Of a DNA stretch of 64,000 bases, positions 26,143-34,882 are shown in pieces (positions within the stretch are counted from its first letter, which is position 1; each line of letters begins with the position of its first letter). Position numbers and translations under genes: made by a program. Source of the DNA: Alistipes sp. (GTDB lineage: Bacteria; Bacteroidota; Bacteroidia; Bacteroidales; Rikenellaceae); assembly GCA_017399485.1 (NCBI GenBank), contig JAFQCA010000037.1, forward strand, positions 1 through 64,000, given 5' to 3'. The notes beneath the pieces are model-generated. The model saw nothing but the letters and a program-made list of their open reading frames with translations. It was not told where the DNA came from and did no database searches.

Positions 26143-27183
26143 TCATTCCCATTTATCTTCAGCACCTGAAGTGTAAGGTCCATCCACAATCACAGCATCA
26201 CCTGCCTCAAGAACGCCCTTTACCCCAAAATCTCTTTCAAAATCTATACTATAATCAGTAGAGTGGATGTTAACATAATATGGACAGGTAGTATAAAAAT
26301 CCTCCTCCAAAGTATCAAAATCCACATCTTCGGGCAACATATAAGATGGAATATCATCATTACTTTGCCAAGGTACAGCATAGATAGAAATATCATTGCC
26401 ATTTTGATGGCAATAGCCAAGATTCTGGTATTCTATTGCATTTATATAGATGCCACGTTCTGTAAAGTAACCTCCAGCAGCGAAAGTCATCGGTGCATCC
26501 ACCCAAATCCTCCAATCATCTTCCACTTTTAAGTCACGAATGGTAAACTGAGCAACCATCGGCTGCATTGTGATGTCCAATGTCAATTCATAACTATCAT
26601 CAGTCTCTTTAAGGGTAAATTCACCTTCTCTGCAAATCATAATGCACTCTCCAAAGCGACTGCCACTACTTGGAGTATTATTCCCTTTCCAACTACAACC
26701 TAGGCCTGCATTAGTAGCAATAATCAATCCATCGGTTACCGATGCTCTTGTGCTTGCAGCCGCAGAAAGGTTGCCATAAACAATTTCTGCCACACCAGAC
26801 GAGAAATAAGCAGCACGAGCGATACTTGATACCTCTGTCGCGTCTCCCAATATATCATCCGCGATATTAGAAATGCTACCTTCTACAAACACACCCGTTC
26901 TCATATTGGGCACCATTACTGTAGTTGCCCATTTTTTTGATGTACCATCATAAGTTAATATCAAGCAGTAATCTGCAATATTATTTTCAATTGTTACTAC
27001 CACTTCATCGCCATCTTCCCAATCGGTGCGGGCTGCACGGGTGTCATCGCCAAACGAAGGCTTATCCATATTTACCACAACCTTGAGGGCCTTATTCTCA
27101 ACGGGTTGTTCAAACTCTTTATCGGTATTGCACCCCACAAAGGCGAGTGAGAGTGCGGCCATAACAAAAATAAGTTTTTTCAT
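26143..27183 (-). CDS. Fimbrillin-like surface lipoprotein, locus A
   Basis: A 346-residue lipoprotein with a signal peptide and lipobox ending at Cys18 (LSLAFVGCN). The early region reads MDKPSFGDDTRAARTDWEDG followed by DEVVVTIEN; the pattern DK-SF-RA-DWE-GDE recurs in the 44094-45017 protein, so the two are paralogues. The family look (lipoprotein, early Arg-Ala motif, beta-rich body) fits fimbrillin-like/Mfa-type proteins, which form or decorate surface fimbriae; exact membership is uncertain. It is the last gene of a unit with a promoter, a leader frame crossing a C tract and a 41-residue peptide gene, and is closed by a bidirectional terminator. Confidence 0.75.
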   Translation of the reverse strand: MKKLIFVMAALSLAFVGCNTDKEFEQPVENKALKVVVNMDKPSFGDDTRAARTDWEDGDEVVVTIENNIADYCLILTYDGTSKKWATTVMVPNMRTGVFVEGSISNIADDILGDATEVSSIARAAYFSSGVAEIVYGNLSAAASTRASVTDGLIIATNAGLGCSWKGNNTPSSGSRFGECIMICREGEFTLKETDDSYELTLDITMQPMVAQFTIRDLKVEDDWRIWVDAPMTFAAGGYFTERGIYINAIEYQNLGYCHQNGNDISIYAVPWQSNDDIPSYMLPEDVDFDTLEEDFYTTCPYYVNIHSTDYSIDFERDFGVKGVLEAGDAVIVDGPYTSGAEDKWE

Positions 27184-27216
27184 CGTTCTTACTATTTACA
27201 ATTTTACAATTAAATC

Positions 27217-27342
27217 TTAATGCCAATCCTGCTCAGGACCGAATGGTGAAAACTTAGGGCCATCACCACTCTGGGCAAAACCCTGCTCTACGGCAATCTC
27301 CAACACCTCAACTTCGGGTGCAACATAGTTTTTCTTCTCCAT
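27217..27342 (-). CDS. 41-residue peptide with core YVAPEVEVLEV, locus A
   Basis: A short reading frame (ATG 27342 to TAA 27217) encoding 41 residues, beginning MEKKNYVAPEVEVLEIAVEQ and continuing GFAQSGDGPK. Its counterpart at 45054-45176 shares NYVAPEVEVLE and GFAQSG at the same positions while the third codon bases differ, which argues for selection on the protein. The lipoprotein starts 33 bases downstream. There is no signal peptide and no membrane segment. The opening resembles short peptides commonly found before surface lipoproteins in Bacteroidales; the function is unknown, perhaps an RNA-linked or secreted modified peptide (inference). Confidence 0.75.
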   Translation of the reverse strand: MEKKNYVAPEVEVLEIAVEQGFAQSGDGPKFSPFGPEQDWH

Positions 27343-27360
27343 ACATTTATTATTTTTAGG

Positions 27361-27528
27361 TTAAACATAGATACAAGAAGTTATGCCCGATGACAAAATC
27401 ATCGGGTATAACTTACGACATATTGTTGATTTACAATCAGTTATGAGCGTATAGGGGGGGGTTCGTTTCATATCTGAGTGAATTATTTCCCAGATACGAC
27501 CACAAGATATGTTAATAATATTACCCAT
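27361..27528 (-). CDS. Leader reading frame crossing a C8 tract, locus A
   Basis: A 55-codon frame starting about 10 bases after the predicted transcript start and ending 18 bases before the peptide ATG, so it fills almost the whole leader. It reads through the C8 tract as Thr-Pro-Pro (MKRTPPYTLITDCKS at residues 20-34). The locus B leader, if read with 8 C, has the same Met at residue 20, the same Cys-Lys-Ser at 32-34 and a similar segment before that Met (IHSDM here, LKSEM there). Whether it is translated is unproven. A hairpin (27381-27393 with 27399-27411) lies in its 3' part. Confidence 0.45.
   Translation of the reverse strand: MGNIINISCGRIWEIIHSDMKRTPPYTLITDCKSTICRKLYPMILSSGITSCIYV
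27454..27461 (-). repeat. C8 homopolymer (G8 on plus strand) in the locus A leader
   Basis: Eight consecutive G on the plus strand, about 112 bases upstream of the peptide ATG. It is a candidate slippage tract; the matching tract of locus B has nine. The element ATTGTAAATCA lies downstream of both tracts. Confidence 0.85.
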
Positions 27529-27544
27529 AACCCTAAGATTTACA

Positions 27545-27576
27545 CAAAGGTATAGAAAAATAATATGAAATCGCAA
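27545..27576 (-). promoter_or_regulatory. Promoter of fimbrillin locus A
   Basis: Minus-strand TTGC (27573-27576), 20 bases, then TACCTTTG (27545-27552). The predicted start near 27538 is followed directly by the leader frame at 27528. Confidence 0.65.
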
Positions 27577-27614
27577 TACTTGATAGTAAAAATATATCTA
27601 AATAGAGAAAAAAG

Positions 27615-27645
27615 TTTGCATTGTTGTTTTTTTTCACTATTTTTG
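27615..27645 (+). promoter_or_regulatory. Promoter of rimP-nusA-infB
   Basis: TTTG at 27615-27618, exactly 19 bases, then TATTTTTG at 27638-27645: a full match to the Bacteroidetes consensus. The leader is about 100 bases. Confidence 0.75.
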
Positions 27646-27754
27646 CAACGTGAATGAGGAGAAAGGGGACGAGTGAGTCCCCTTCTTTTATATCCTATGC
27701 CGTAGTTTAGGGCGTACACAGAGTAGTTGCAAGAATATATAACACATTGATATT

Positions 27755-28222
27755 ATGATAGATTGCCAGAAGATTTTAGAGATTGCAGACCGCGAGTTGT
27801 GCGGCACGGATATGTTTACCGTGAGTTGTAAATGTTCACCCGCCAACGAGGTTGAACTGCTTATCGACAGCGAATCATCGGTAACAATCGAGCGTTGCGC
27901 CGAATTGAGTCGCACAATCGAGGTCGCATTTGACCGCGACGTGGAGGATTTCTCGCTTACCGTAGCATCGGCTGGCATAGGCTCGGAGTTGAAGGATATT
28001 CGTCAATATCGCAAAATCATCGGCTCTTCGGTTGAGGTTTTGCTGTTGAGCGGAATAAAGATTTTGGCAAAATTGGACGACGTAACAGAAGAGGGCATCA
28101 CTATCTCATACGAGGAGAAGCAGGCTGTCGAGGGCAAGAAGCGCAAGGTGTTGGTGAATGTCGTACACACATACCGCTTTGACGAGATAAAGTACACAAA
28201 GGAACACCTCGATTTCAAATAA
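27755..28222 (+). CDS. rimP: Ribosome maturation factor RimP
   Basis: A 155-residue RimP protein, needed for late assembly of the 30S subunit. It shows the N-terminal alpha/beta domain, with the acidic strand VELLIDSESSVTIERCAELS and the turn-rich segment SLTVASAGIGSELKDIRQYR, followed by a C-terminal SH3-like domain (GSSVEVLLLSGIKILAKLDD and YRFDEIKYTKEHLDF). Position before nusA and infB is the near-universal bacterial arrangement, linking ribosome maturation, transcription elongation and translation initiation. nusA starts 43 bases later. The ATG at 27755 fits the family start. Confidence 0.93.
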   Translation: MIDCQKILEIADRELCGTDMFTVSCKCSPANEVELLIDSESSVTIERCAELSRTIEVAFDRDVEDFSLTVASAGIGSELKDIRQYRKIIGSSVEVLLLSGIKILAKLDDVTEEGITISYEEKQAVEGKKRKVLVNVVHTYRFDEIKYTKEHLDFK

Positions 28223-28265
28223 ACAAAGAACTAAATACGAAAAATAGATAAAAACAAAAACGACA

Positions 28266-29498
28266 ATGGAAAACTTAAATCTTATCAGCAACTTTGCCGA
28301 GTTCAAAGAACTGAAAAACATTGACAAAGCCACGATGATTGGCGTTTTGGAGGATGTATTCCGTCACGCACTGCAAAAGCAGTTCGAGAGTGACGAGAAT
28401 TTCGACGTCATCATCAACCCCGAAAAGGGCGACCTTGAGATTTGGCGTAACCGCGAGGTTGTCGAGGATGATGCAGTAGAGAACCCCAACACTCAGATTG
28501 GCGTTTCGGAGGTTAAGGCCATCGACGACTCTTACGAGGTTGGCGACGAGTACACCGACCAGATTAAGATGAATCAGTTTGGTCGTCGTGCCGTTCTTTC
28601 GTTGCGTCAGAATCTGGCATCACGTCTTCTGGATTTGGAGAAGGCCAACATCTACGAGAAGTATTCAGAGAAGGTTGGCGAGATTATCTCTGGCGAGGTT
28701 TATCAGGTTTGGAAGCGCGAAGTATTGCTTCTGGACGACGAGGAAAACGAACTTATCCTCCCCAAGTCGGAGCAGATTCCCAACGATTTCTACCGCAAGG
28801 GCGACACAATCAAGGCTATCGTCAAGAGCGTAGAGATGAACAACAACAAGCCTCGCATTATACTTTCTCGTACGGCTAACGAGTTCTTGGAGCGTCTGTT
28901 CGAGCAGGAGGTACCTGAGATTTTCGACGGTCTTATCACCATCAAGAACATCGTCCGCATACCGGGCGAGCGAGCAAAGGTGGCTGTAGAGTCTTACGAT
29001 GACCGTATCGACCCCGTAGGTGCTTGTGTTGGTATGAAGGGTTCGCGTATTTATACCATTGTTAAGGAGTTGCGAAATGAGAATATCGACGTTTTGAACT
29101 ATACTACAAATCCGCAGTTGATGATTCAGCGTTCACTCAACCCTGCAAAGATTTCATCAATCACCATCGACGAGGAGCGCAAGACCGCATCGGTTTACCT
29201 CAAGCCCGACCAGGTATCGCTGGCTATCGGTAAGGGCGGTTTGAATATCCGTCTCTCGAAGATGCTTACAGGCTATGATATTGACGTATATCGTGAGATT
29301 GAGGAGGAGGATGTGGCTCTTACAGAGTTCTCTGACGAAATCGAGGCTTGGATTATCGATGCTCTGAAGGCCGCTGGATGCGACACTGCCAAAAGTGTAT
29401 TGGAGTTGCCCGTTGAGGAGATTGCCTCACGTGCCGACCTTGAGATTGAGCAGGCCGAGAAGGTTATTGAAATCTTGAAAGCAGAGTTCGAAGAGTAA
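28266..29498 (+). CDS. nusA: Transcription elongation/termination factor NusA
   Basis: A 410-residue NusA that binds RNA polymerase and nascent RNA. It contains the N-terminal polymerase-binding domain (about 1-125), an S1 domain (about 130-200, GEIISGEVYQVWKREVLLL), two KH domains (about 230-345, including GACVGMKGSRIYTIVKELR and LAIGKGGLNIRLSKML) and a short acidic helical tail (VLELPVEEIASRADLEIEQA). It lacks the long C-terminal acidic repeats of the E. coli protein, as is usual in this phylum. It is the middle gene of rimP-nusA-infB; infB begins 25 bases after its stop. Confidence 0.95.
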   Translation: MENLNLISNFAEFKELKNIDKATMIGVLEDVFRHALQKQFESDENFDVIINPEKGDLEIWRNREVVEDDAVENPNTQIGVSEVKAIDDSYEVGDEYTDQIKMNQFGRRAVLSLRQNLASRLLDLEKANIYEKYSEKVGEIISGEVYQVWKREVLLLDDEENELILPKSEQIPNDFYRKGDTIKAIVKSVEMNNNKPRIILSRTANEFLERLFEQEVPEIFDGLITIKNIVRIPGERAKVAVESYDDRIDPVGACVGMKGSRIYTIVKELRNENIDVLNYTTNPQLMIQRSLNPAKISSITIDEERKTASVYLKPDQVSLAIGKGGLNIRLSKMLTGYDIDVYREIEEEDVALTEFSDEIEAWIIDALKAAGCDTAKSVLELPVEEIASRADLEIEQAEKVIEILKAEFEE

Positions 29499-29523
29499 TT
29501 AATCATTAGCAAACGGAAAAAGT

Positions 29524-32214
29524 ATGACAGAGAATAGAAAAATAAGGCTCATTCAGGTGGCTAAGGAGTTCAAGGTAGGTATCAACACTATCGTGGATTC
29601 TCTGCTCAAGAAGGGTGTAAGCATCGACGGCTCGCCAAACTCATTGGTAAGTCCTGAGGTGTATGCCATTCTGGAGAAGGAGTTTGGCTCTAATAGGACA
29701 TCTGGCAACGAGCGCAATATTATAAAGGAGAAGATATCGTTAGGTAAAAAGGAGTCTGTATCGTTGGAGGTTGGCAAGAAAGCCGAGCAGGAGGATGAGC
29801 AACAGGAGGTAATCATCAAGAGTAACGTTATCAACGTAAAGGATGAGATTCAGCAGCCCAAGATTTTAGGCAAGATTGACCTCGGAGGCAAGAAGCCCGC
29901 AGAGCAGAAGAAGGAGACTCCAAAGGCCACAGCCACAACACCCGCCAAGGAGCAACCCGCTCGCGTAGAGCCCAAGCAGGAGCAGCCTAAAGAGCAGCCC
30001 CAGCCCGCAGCCGAAGAGAAGGTGTTCCGTCCTAATCAGACTCAACTCTCTGGCCCGCAGATTTTGGGTACGATGGATGTGTCGGGTATGGTTCCCGGAG
30101 GCAAGCACAAGCGTAAGCGTCTGGATAAGGAGAAGGTGGATGTCAATAAGCAGGGCAAGGGCGGCCAGCAGCAGTCTAAGCAGGAGAAGAAGAATAAGCA
30201 ACAGCAGAATGGCAACCAGCAGCAGAATAATAATCAGCAGCCCAAAGCAGGCGAAGGCCGTCGCAACAAACATACGGATAAGAAACACCAGCCGAAACCC
30301 GTAGTACGTCCCGAAGTGAGCGACGAGGAGGTTTCAAAGCAGGTAAAGGATACTTTGGCTCGTTTGACAGCCAAAGGCGCGAAGAACAAGGGTGCCAAAT
30401 ATCGTAAGGAGAAGCGCGAGGAGATTCGTGAGAAGATGAACGAAGAGATGGAGCGCGAAGAGATGGAGCGTTCAGTATTGAAGGTGACAGAGTTCGTGAC
30501 CGTCAGCGAGTTGGCTACGATGATGAACGTATCGCCTATGGAGGTCATCTCGGCGTGTATGAATTTGGGCCTTATGGTATCTATCAACCAGCGTCTGGAT
30601 GCCGAGGCATTGGTCGTTGTGGCTGAGGAGTTCGGTTTTAAGACCGAGTTCGTATCGGTGGAGATTCAAGAGGCTATCGAGACAGAGAGCGACAGCGACG
30701 AGGACCTCGTTTCACGTCCCCCTATCGTTACTGTTATGGGACACGTTGACCACGGTAAGACATCACTCTTGGACAACATCCGTAAGACCAACGTCATCGA
30801 GGGCGAGGCCGGAGGTATCACTCAGCACATCGGTGCATACTCGGTAAACTTGAATGGTCAGAAGATTACCTTCCTCGACACTCCGGGTCACGAGGCGTTT
30901 ACAGCGATGCGTGCGCGTGGTGCGAAGATTACCGACGTAGCCATCATCATCGTTTCGGCTGACGACAGCGTGATGCCCCAGACTGTTGAGGCTATCAACC
31001 ACGCACAGGCAGCAGGTGTACCTATGGTATTTGCCATTAACAAGATTGATAAGCCCGCGGCAAACCCCGACCACATCAAGGAGCAGTTGGCTCAGATGAA
31101 TTACCTCGTAGAGGATTGGGGTGGTAAGTACCAGAGTCAGGATATCTCGGCAAAGAAGGGTATCAACCTCGACAAACTGCTTGAGAAGGTATTGTTGGAG
31201 GCCGAGATGCTCGACCTGAAGGCCAACCCAAATAAGAAGGCGCAGGGTAGCGTTATTGAGTCTACATTGGACAAGGGACGCGGTTATGTGGCTACGATTA
31301 TGGTACAGAGTGGTACGTTGCGCATAGGTGATGTACTTTTGTCGGGAACATATACAGGTCGCGTGAAGGCTATGTTCGACGAGAACGGTAAGAAGGTTTT
31401 GGAGGCAGGTCCTTCAACACCGGTACAGGTATTGGGCTTGAATGGCGCACCTCAGGCGGGTGACAGTTTCAACGTAATGGAGGATGACCGCTCGGCACGT
31501 GAGATTGCCAACAAGCGTGAGCAGTTGCAGCGTATGCAGGGTATAATGACACAGAAGCACATTACATTGGATGAGATTGGTCGTCGTATCGCCATCGGTT
31601 CGTTCAAGGAGTTGAACATCATCGTCAAGGGTGACGTGGACGGCTCGGTAGAGGCTATGTCGGGCTCACTTATCAAACTCTCGAAGGAGACCGTACAGGT
31701 GAACGTTATCCACGCTGCCGTAGGTCAGATTTCGGAGTCTGACGTATTGTTGGCAACAGCATCAAATGCCATCATCGTCGGTTTCCAGGTACGACCCTCT
31801 GCTGCAGCACGTAAGACTGCCGAGAAGGAGGAGATTGAGATTCGCTTGTACTCTATCATCTACGATGCCGTAAACGATATCAAGGATGCTATCGAGGGTA
31901 TGTTGGAGCCTATTATGAAGGAGGTTATCTGCTGCTCTATCGAGGTGATGGAGACCTTCAAGATTTCGAAGGTTGGTACCGTAGCAGGTTGTATCGTTCG
32001 TGAGGGTAAGTTGCAGCGCAACACTCCTATCCGCGTGATTCGTGACGGTATCGTAATCTACACAGGTAAACTCGGTTCGTTGCGTCGTTTCAAGGACGAT
32101 GTGAAGGAGGTTACCGTAGGTCAGGATTGCGGTCTTAATATTGAGTCGTATAACGACATCAAGGTCGGCGATATAATCGAGGGTTACGAGCAGGTAGAGG
32201 TAAAGAGAAAGTAA
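29524..32214 (+). CDS. infB: Translation initiation factor IF-2
   Basis: An 896-residue IF-2, the GTPase that places initiator tRNA on the 30S subunit and drives subunit joining. It has an N-terminal IF2N domain ([20 protein letters not shown]), a long low-complexity linker (about 100-290) rich in Lys, Gln and Pro with runs such as [10 protein letters not shown], a second small domain ([19 protein letters not shown]), the G domain (G1 GHVDHGKT near residue 407, G3 DTPGHE, G4 NKID) and C-terminal domains ending [11 protein letters not shown]. The long linker is typical of Bacteroidetes. It is the last gene of the operon. Confidence 0.96.
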   Translation: MTENRKIRLIQVAKEFKVGINTIVDSLLKKGVSIDGSPNSLVSPEVYAILEKEFGSNRTSGNERNIIKEKISLGKKESVSLEVGKKAEQEDEQQEVIIKSNVINVKDEIQQPKILGKIDLGGKKPAEQKKETPKATATTPAKEQPARVEPKQEQPKEQPQPAAEEKVFRPNQTQLSGPQILGTMDVSGMVPGGKHKRKRLDKEKVDVNKQGKGGQQQSKQEKKNKQQQNGNQQQNNNQQPKAGEGRRNKHTDKKHQPKPVVRPEVSDEEVSKQVKDTLARLTAKGAKNKGAKYRKEKREEIREKMNEEMEREEMERSVLKVTEFVTVSELATMMNVSPMEVISACMNLGLMVSINQRLDAEALVVVAEEFGFKTEFVSVEIQEAIETESDSDEDLVSRPPIVTVMGHVDHGKTSLLDNIRKTNVIEGEAGGITQHIGAYSVNLNGQKITFLDTPGHEAFTAMRARGAKITDVAIIIVSADDSVMPQTVEAINHAQAAGVPMVFAINKIDKPAANPDHIKEQLAQMNYLVEDWGGKYQSQDISAKKGINLDKLLEKVLLEAEMLDLKANPNKKAQGSVIESTLDKGRGYVATIMVQSGTLRIGDVLLSGTYTGRVKAMFDENGKKVLEAGPSTPVQVLGLNGAPQAGDSFNVMEDDRSAREIANKREQLQRMQGIMTQKHITLDEIGRRIAIGSFKELNIIVKGDVDGSVEAMSGSLIKLSKETVQVNVIHAAVGQISESDVLLATASNAIIVGFQVRPSAAARKTAEKEEIEIRLYSIIYDAVNDIKDAIEGMLEPIMKEVICCSIEVMETFKISKVGTVAGCIVREGKLQRNTPIRVIRDGIVIYTGKLGSLRRFKDDVKEVTVGQDCGLNIESYNDIKVGDIIEGYEQVEVKRK

Positions 32215-32279
32215 AGCACTACCCCACCACAAAAATTGCAATATCAAACTAAAATCAATAAAACTTAAACTTAAAAAAA

Positions 32280-33596
32280 ATGGCAGAGATTAAGTTCACA
32301 ACGGCTGAAGAGGCCGTCAAGGTTATCAAATCGGGTGACCACATTCATTTGAGTTCAGTTGCATCGGCTCCCCAATGCCTCATCAAGGCTATGTGCGAGC
32401 GTGGTCGCAACGGTGAGTTCAAGGACGTTCACGTTCATCACCTCCACACAGAGGGTCCCGCGCCCTACTCTGAGGCTGAGTTCGAGGGCGTATTCCAACT
32501 CGATTCATTCTTCGTCGGTGGCAACGTACGTAAGACTACACAGGCAGGTTATGCTGACTACATCCCCGTATTCTTGAGCGAGACTCAGAAGTTGTACCGT
32601 TCGGGCGCTGTTCCTTGCAACGTGGCTATGATTCAGGTATCAACCCCCGACAAGCACGGTTATGTATCGTTGGGTACATCGGTAGATGCTACATTGGCAG
32701 CCGTTGAGTGCGCTGACACTGTTATCGCAGTTGTAAACAAGTATGTTCCCCGCGCGTTCGGTGATGCAATGATTCCCGTATCAAAAATCGACCTTTTCGT
32801 TGAGGATGACCAGCCATTGGAGGAGGCTCACTTCACAGAGCCTAACGAGGTTGAGGTTAAGATTGGTAAGTATTGTGCTGAACTTATCGAGGATGGCGCA
32901 ACACTTCAGATGGGTATCGGTGCTATCCCCAACGCTGTACTTTCACAGTTGGGTGGCCACAAGAACTTGGGTATCCACACCGAGATGTTTGCCGATGGTG
33001 TATTGCCTTTGGTGCGCTCTGGCGTAATCAACGGCGAGGCTAAGAATATCGACAAAGGTAAGATGGTATCTACATTCTTAATGGGTTCACAGGATGTTTA
33101 CAACTTCATCGACGACAACCCTGCCGTTCTTATGATGGACGTAGGTTACACTAACGACCCCTTCGTAATCGCTAAGAACGATAAGGTTACTGCTATCAAC
33201 TCTGCATTGCAGGTTGACCTCACAGGTCAGGTTTGCGCCGATTCACTTGGTCGCAAGTTCTACTCAGGTGTAGGCGGTCAGGTTGACTTCATCTATGGTG
33301 CTTCACTCTCAAAGGGTGGTAAGGCTATCATCGCTATGCCTTCAATCACAAATAAGGGTGTATCGAAGATTTGCGACACATTGCTTCCCGGCGCAGGCGT
33401 AGTAACTACTCGTAACCATATGCACTGGTTCGTAACCGAAAATGGTGCTGTTGACCTCTACGGCAAGAGCCTTCAGGAGCGCGCACGTTTGCTCATCTCG
33501 GTAGCACACCCCTCGGCACAGGAGGAGTTGGACCGCGCAGCATTTGAGCGCTACGGTTCTCATCACCACTATATCAAGGGTTATATGGGCAAATAA
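32280..33596 (+). CDS. Acetyl-CoA hydrolase/transferase family (acyl-CoA:acetate CoA-transferase)
   Basis: A 438-residue CoA-transferase of the Cat1/4-hydroxybutyrate CoA-transferase type. It exchanges CoA between acyl-CoA and acetate (succinate, butyrate or propionate types) or hydrolyses acetyl-CoA. Visible segments are the N-terminal domain start GDHIHLSSVASAPQCLIKAM, the central MGIGAIPNAVLSQLGGHKNL, and the presumed catalytic Glu in LGIHTEMFADG, followed by the GVGGQVDF motif. The likely role is fermentation acid production or recycling with the korAB pathway. Its last six codons and terminator are repeated twice more downstream. Substrate choice is inferred only at the family level. Confidence 0.9.
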   Translation: MAEIKFTTAEEAVKVIKSGDHIHLSSVASAPQCLIKAMCERGRNGEFKDVHVHHLHTEGPAPYSEAEFEGVFQLDSFFVGGNVRKTTQAGYADYIPVFLSETQKLYRSGAVPCNVAMIQVSTPDKHGYVSLGTSVDATLAAVECADTVIAVVNKYVPRAFGDAMIPVSKIDLFVEDDQPLEEAHFTEPNEVEVKIGKYCAELIEDGATLQMGIGAIPNAVLSQLGGHKNLGIHTEMFADGVLPLVRSGVINGEAKNIDKGKMVSTFLMGSQDVYNFIDDNPAVLMMDVGYTNDPFVIAKNDKVTAINSALQVDLTGQVCADSLGRKFYSGVGGQVDFIYGASLSKGGKAIIAMPSITNKGVSKICDTLLPGAGVVTTRNHMHWFVTENGAVDLYGKSLQERARLLISVAHPSAQEELDRAAFERYGSHHHYIKGYMGK

Positions 33597-34019
33597 TCGG
33601 GTTGCCGAGTATTATATGTAAAGCCTTCCCGCTTGGGAAGGCTTTTTTGTTACCCTTGATATAGTGGAGAGCCATAATATTGACATTCCCTCTAAATCCC
33701 CCTTTGGAAAAGGGGGACTTTGGTCGCTGCGCTCCACTTTATACGTCAAGGGTTATATGGGCAAATAATCGGGTTGCCGAGTATTATATGTAAAGCCTTC
33801 TCGTTATTGGGAAGGCTTTTTTGTTACCCTTGATATAGTGGCGAGCCATAATATTGACATTCCCTCTAAATCCCCCTTTGGGAAAGGGGGACTTTGGTCG
33901 CTACGCTCCACTTTTATATCACAAGGGTTATATGGGCAAATAATAATCAGTTGCCAATATATATGCAAAGCCTTCCCGCTTGGGAGGGCTTTTTTTGTTA
34001 CCCTTGATATAGTGGCGAG
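33574..34019 (+). repeat. Tandem repeat (about 2.6 copies, unit 172-175 bp) duplicating the CoA-transferase 3' end
   Basis: Copies begin at 33574 (inside the gene), 33746 and 33921. Each holds the end of the reading frame (AAGGGTTATATGGGCAAATA), a terminator hairpin with its T tract, and the sequence TTACCCTTGATATAGTGG. Copies 1 and 2 also carry a REP-like stem (CCCCCTT with AAGGGGG at 33698-33716) followed by GGACTTTGGTCGCT. In the first copy the gene sequence CCACTATATCAAGGGT (33566-33581) is inverted perfectly at 33652-33667, so the terminator sits inside a larger inverted repeat. The third copy ends after the terminator. Open frames inside the array are by-products. Confidence 0.85.
33620..33649 (+). 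terminator. First of three near-identical terminators after the CoA-transferase
   Basis: A 10-bp stem (33621-33630 with 33635-33644) around GCTT, followed by a run of T. Related copies lie at 33793-33823 (8-bp stem) and 33967-33997. Confidence 0.92.
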
Positions 34020-34042
34020 ACGCCCCACCCTATTTACACAGC

Positions 34043-34073
34043 AAAAGCGGCCCCGAAAGAAGCCGCTTTTATT
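34043..34073 (+). terminator. Hairpin after the tandem array
   Basis: A 9-bp stem AAAAGCGGC with GCCGCTTTT (34043-34051 and 34062-34070). It is symmetrical enough to act in both directions. Confidence 0.7.
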
Positions 34074-34081
34074 ATCAATAT

Positions 34082-34192
34082 GTCACTCCACCGAGCCTGC
34101 GAAGGCGAGGATTGGAGTCTCTACATTAAAAAGACTATTGTGTCGTATAGAGATTCCAATCAACACTCACTTAAGTGAGTGTTGTGGAATGA
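34082..34192. repeat. REP-like palindromic element with short terminal inverted repeats
   Basis: About 111 bases bounded by GTCACTCCA and TGGAATGAC (8 of 9 complementary). Inside are GATTGGAGTCTCT and AGAGATTCCAATC (one mismatch) and a perfect 24-base palindrome at 34161-34184. The sequence GAGCCTGCGAAGGCGAGG near the left end resembles dispersed repeats known in Bacteroidetes genomes. No transposase is present. With the tandem array it explains the gene-free stretch 33597-34272. Confidence 0.65.
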
Positions 34193-34272
34193 CGTTTTCG
34201 CTATCATTGCAAGGAGAAAACGAGAGTTAATCTCCCACAATTTTGAATTTTGAATTCTAAATTTTGAATTTC

Positions 34273-34869
34273 CTATTGCTCCTCTTGCTTCATCAAGTCG
34301 TTAATGTTGGCTATCACCTTATCGGTCTCGCGGATAACCTTAAAATGAGCCTTTAAGCCGATTGCACCACCTATCAAGCCTCCAACTGCTCCTGCAATAA
34401 GAAAACCTTCGGCGTTTTCAAGCATAAGTTGAGCATCATAATAGAGGAAATAACACCACACCAGAAGTACAGGCACAGAAAACAGATGATAGCGACTATA
34501 AATCTTACGAAAACGAATCAAACGCTGCGCAATATCCACTAAATTACCACGCGAAACATCTATCGAGTTTATTCCCAAATGGGCGTAAATAGTCACGACT
34601 GCACAGACCATAAGAAACACACCTGTGAAAGCAACAAAAGCATCACTAAAACCAATTCTGTGAAACACAAATGTACAATACACCACAGCAAATATACCGA
34701 ATGCACCCCAAATCCTACCTGTTTTATTGAGTTTGCCTATACCCTTCTGGGCAGCCTCGATGATGGCACGCTCCGATATTATCTGCTGACGCAACAATTT
34801 CTCTTTCAGCAAAGAGACCTGACCACGCAACTCCTCCAACTCCTGGAATTCTATACTATTCTTATCCAT
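34273..34869 (-). CDS. Membrane protein partner of the ECF sigma factor
   Basis: A 198-residue protein that I cannot name. An N-terminal coiled coil of about 45 residues (ELEELRGQVSLLKEKLLRQQ) is followed by four hydrophobic segments (about 55-70, 78-98, 130-147 and 155-172, the last Gly-rich, GFLIAGAVGGLIGGAIGL) and a charged tail. It begins 13 bases after the sigma-factor stop on the same strand, the usual place for an anti-sigma factor or sensor in Bacteroidetes. The build differs from the common FecR type, so an anti-sigma role is inference from position. Confidence 0.75.
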   Translation of the reverse strand: MDKNSIEFQELEELRGQVSLLKEKLLRQQIISERAIIEAAQKGIGKLNKTGRIWGAFGIFAVVYCTFVFHRIGFSDAFVAFTGVFLMVCAVVTIYAHLGINSIDVSRGNLVDIAQRLIRFRKIYSRYHLFSVPVLLVWCYFLYYDAQLMLENAEGFLIAGAVGGLIGGAIGLKAHFKVIRETDKVIANINDLMKQEEQ

Positions 34870-34882
34870 ATCTTAACTGTTT

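Noticed and set aside
33574..34019. CRISPR array
   Set aside because: The units are 172-175 bp and nearly identical throughout, without spacers, and contain a gene end and terminators; no cas gene is present.
33804..34230. Open frames on both strands within the tandem array and palindromic repeat
   Set aside because: They read repeat units, terminators and REP-like stems; their protein sequences repeat the array and have no independent support.
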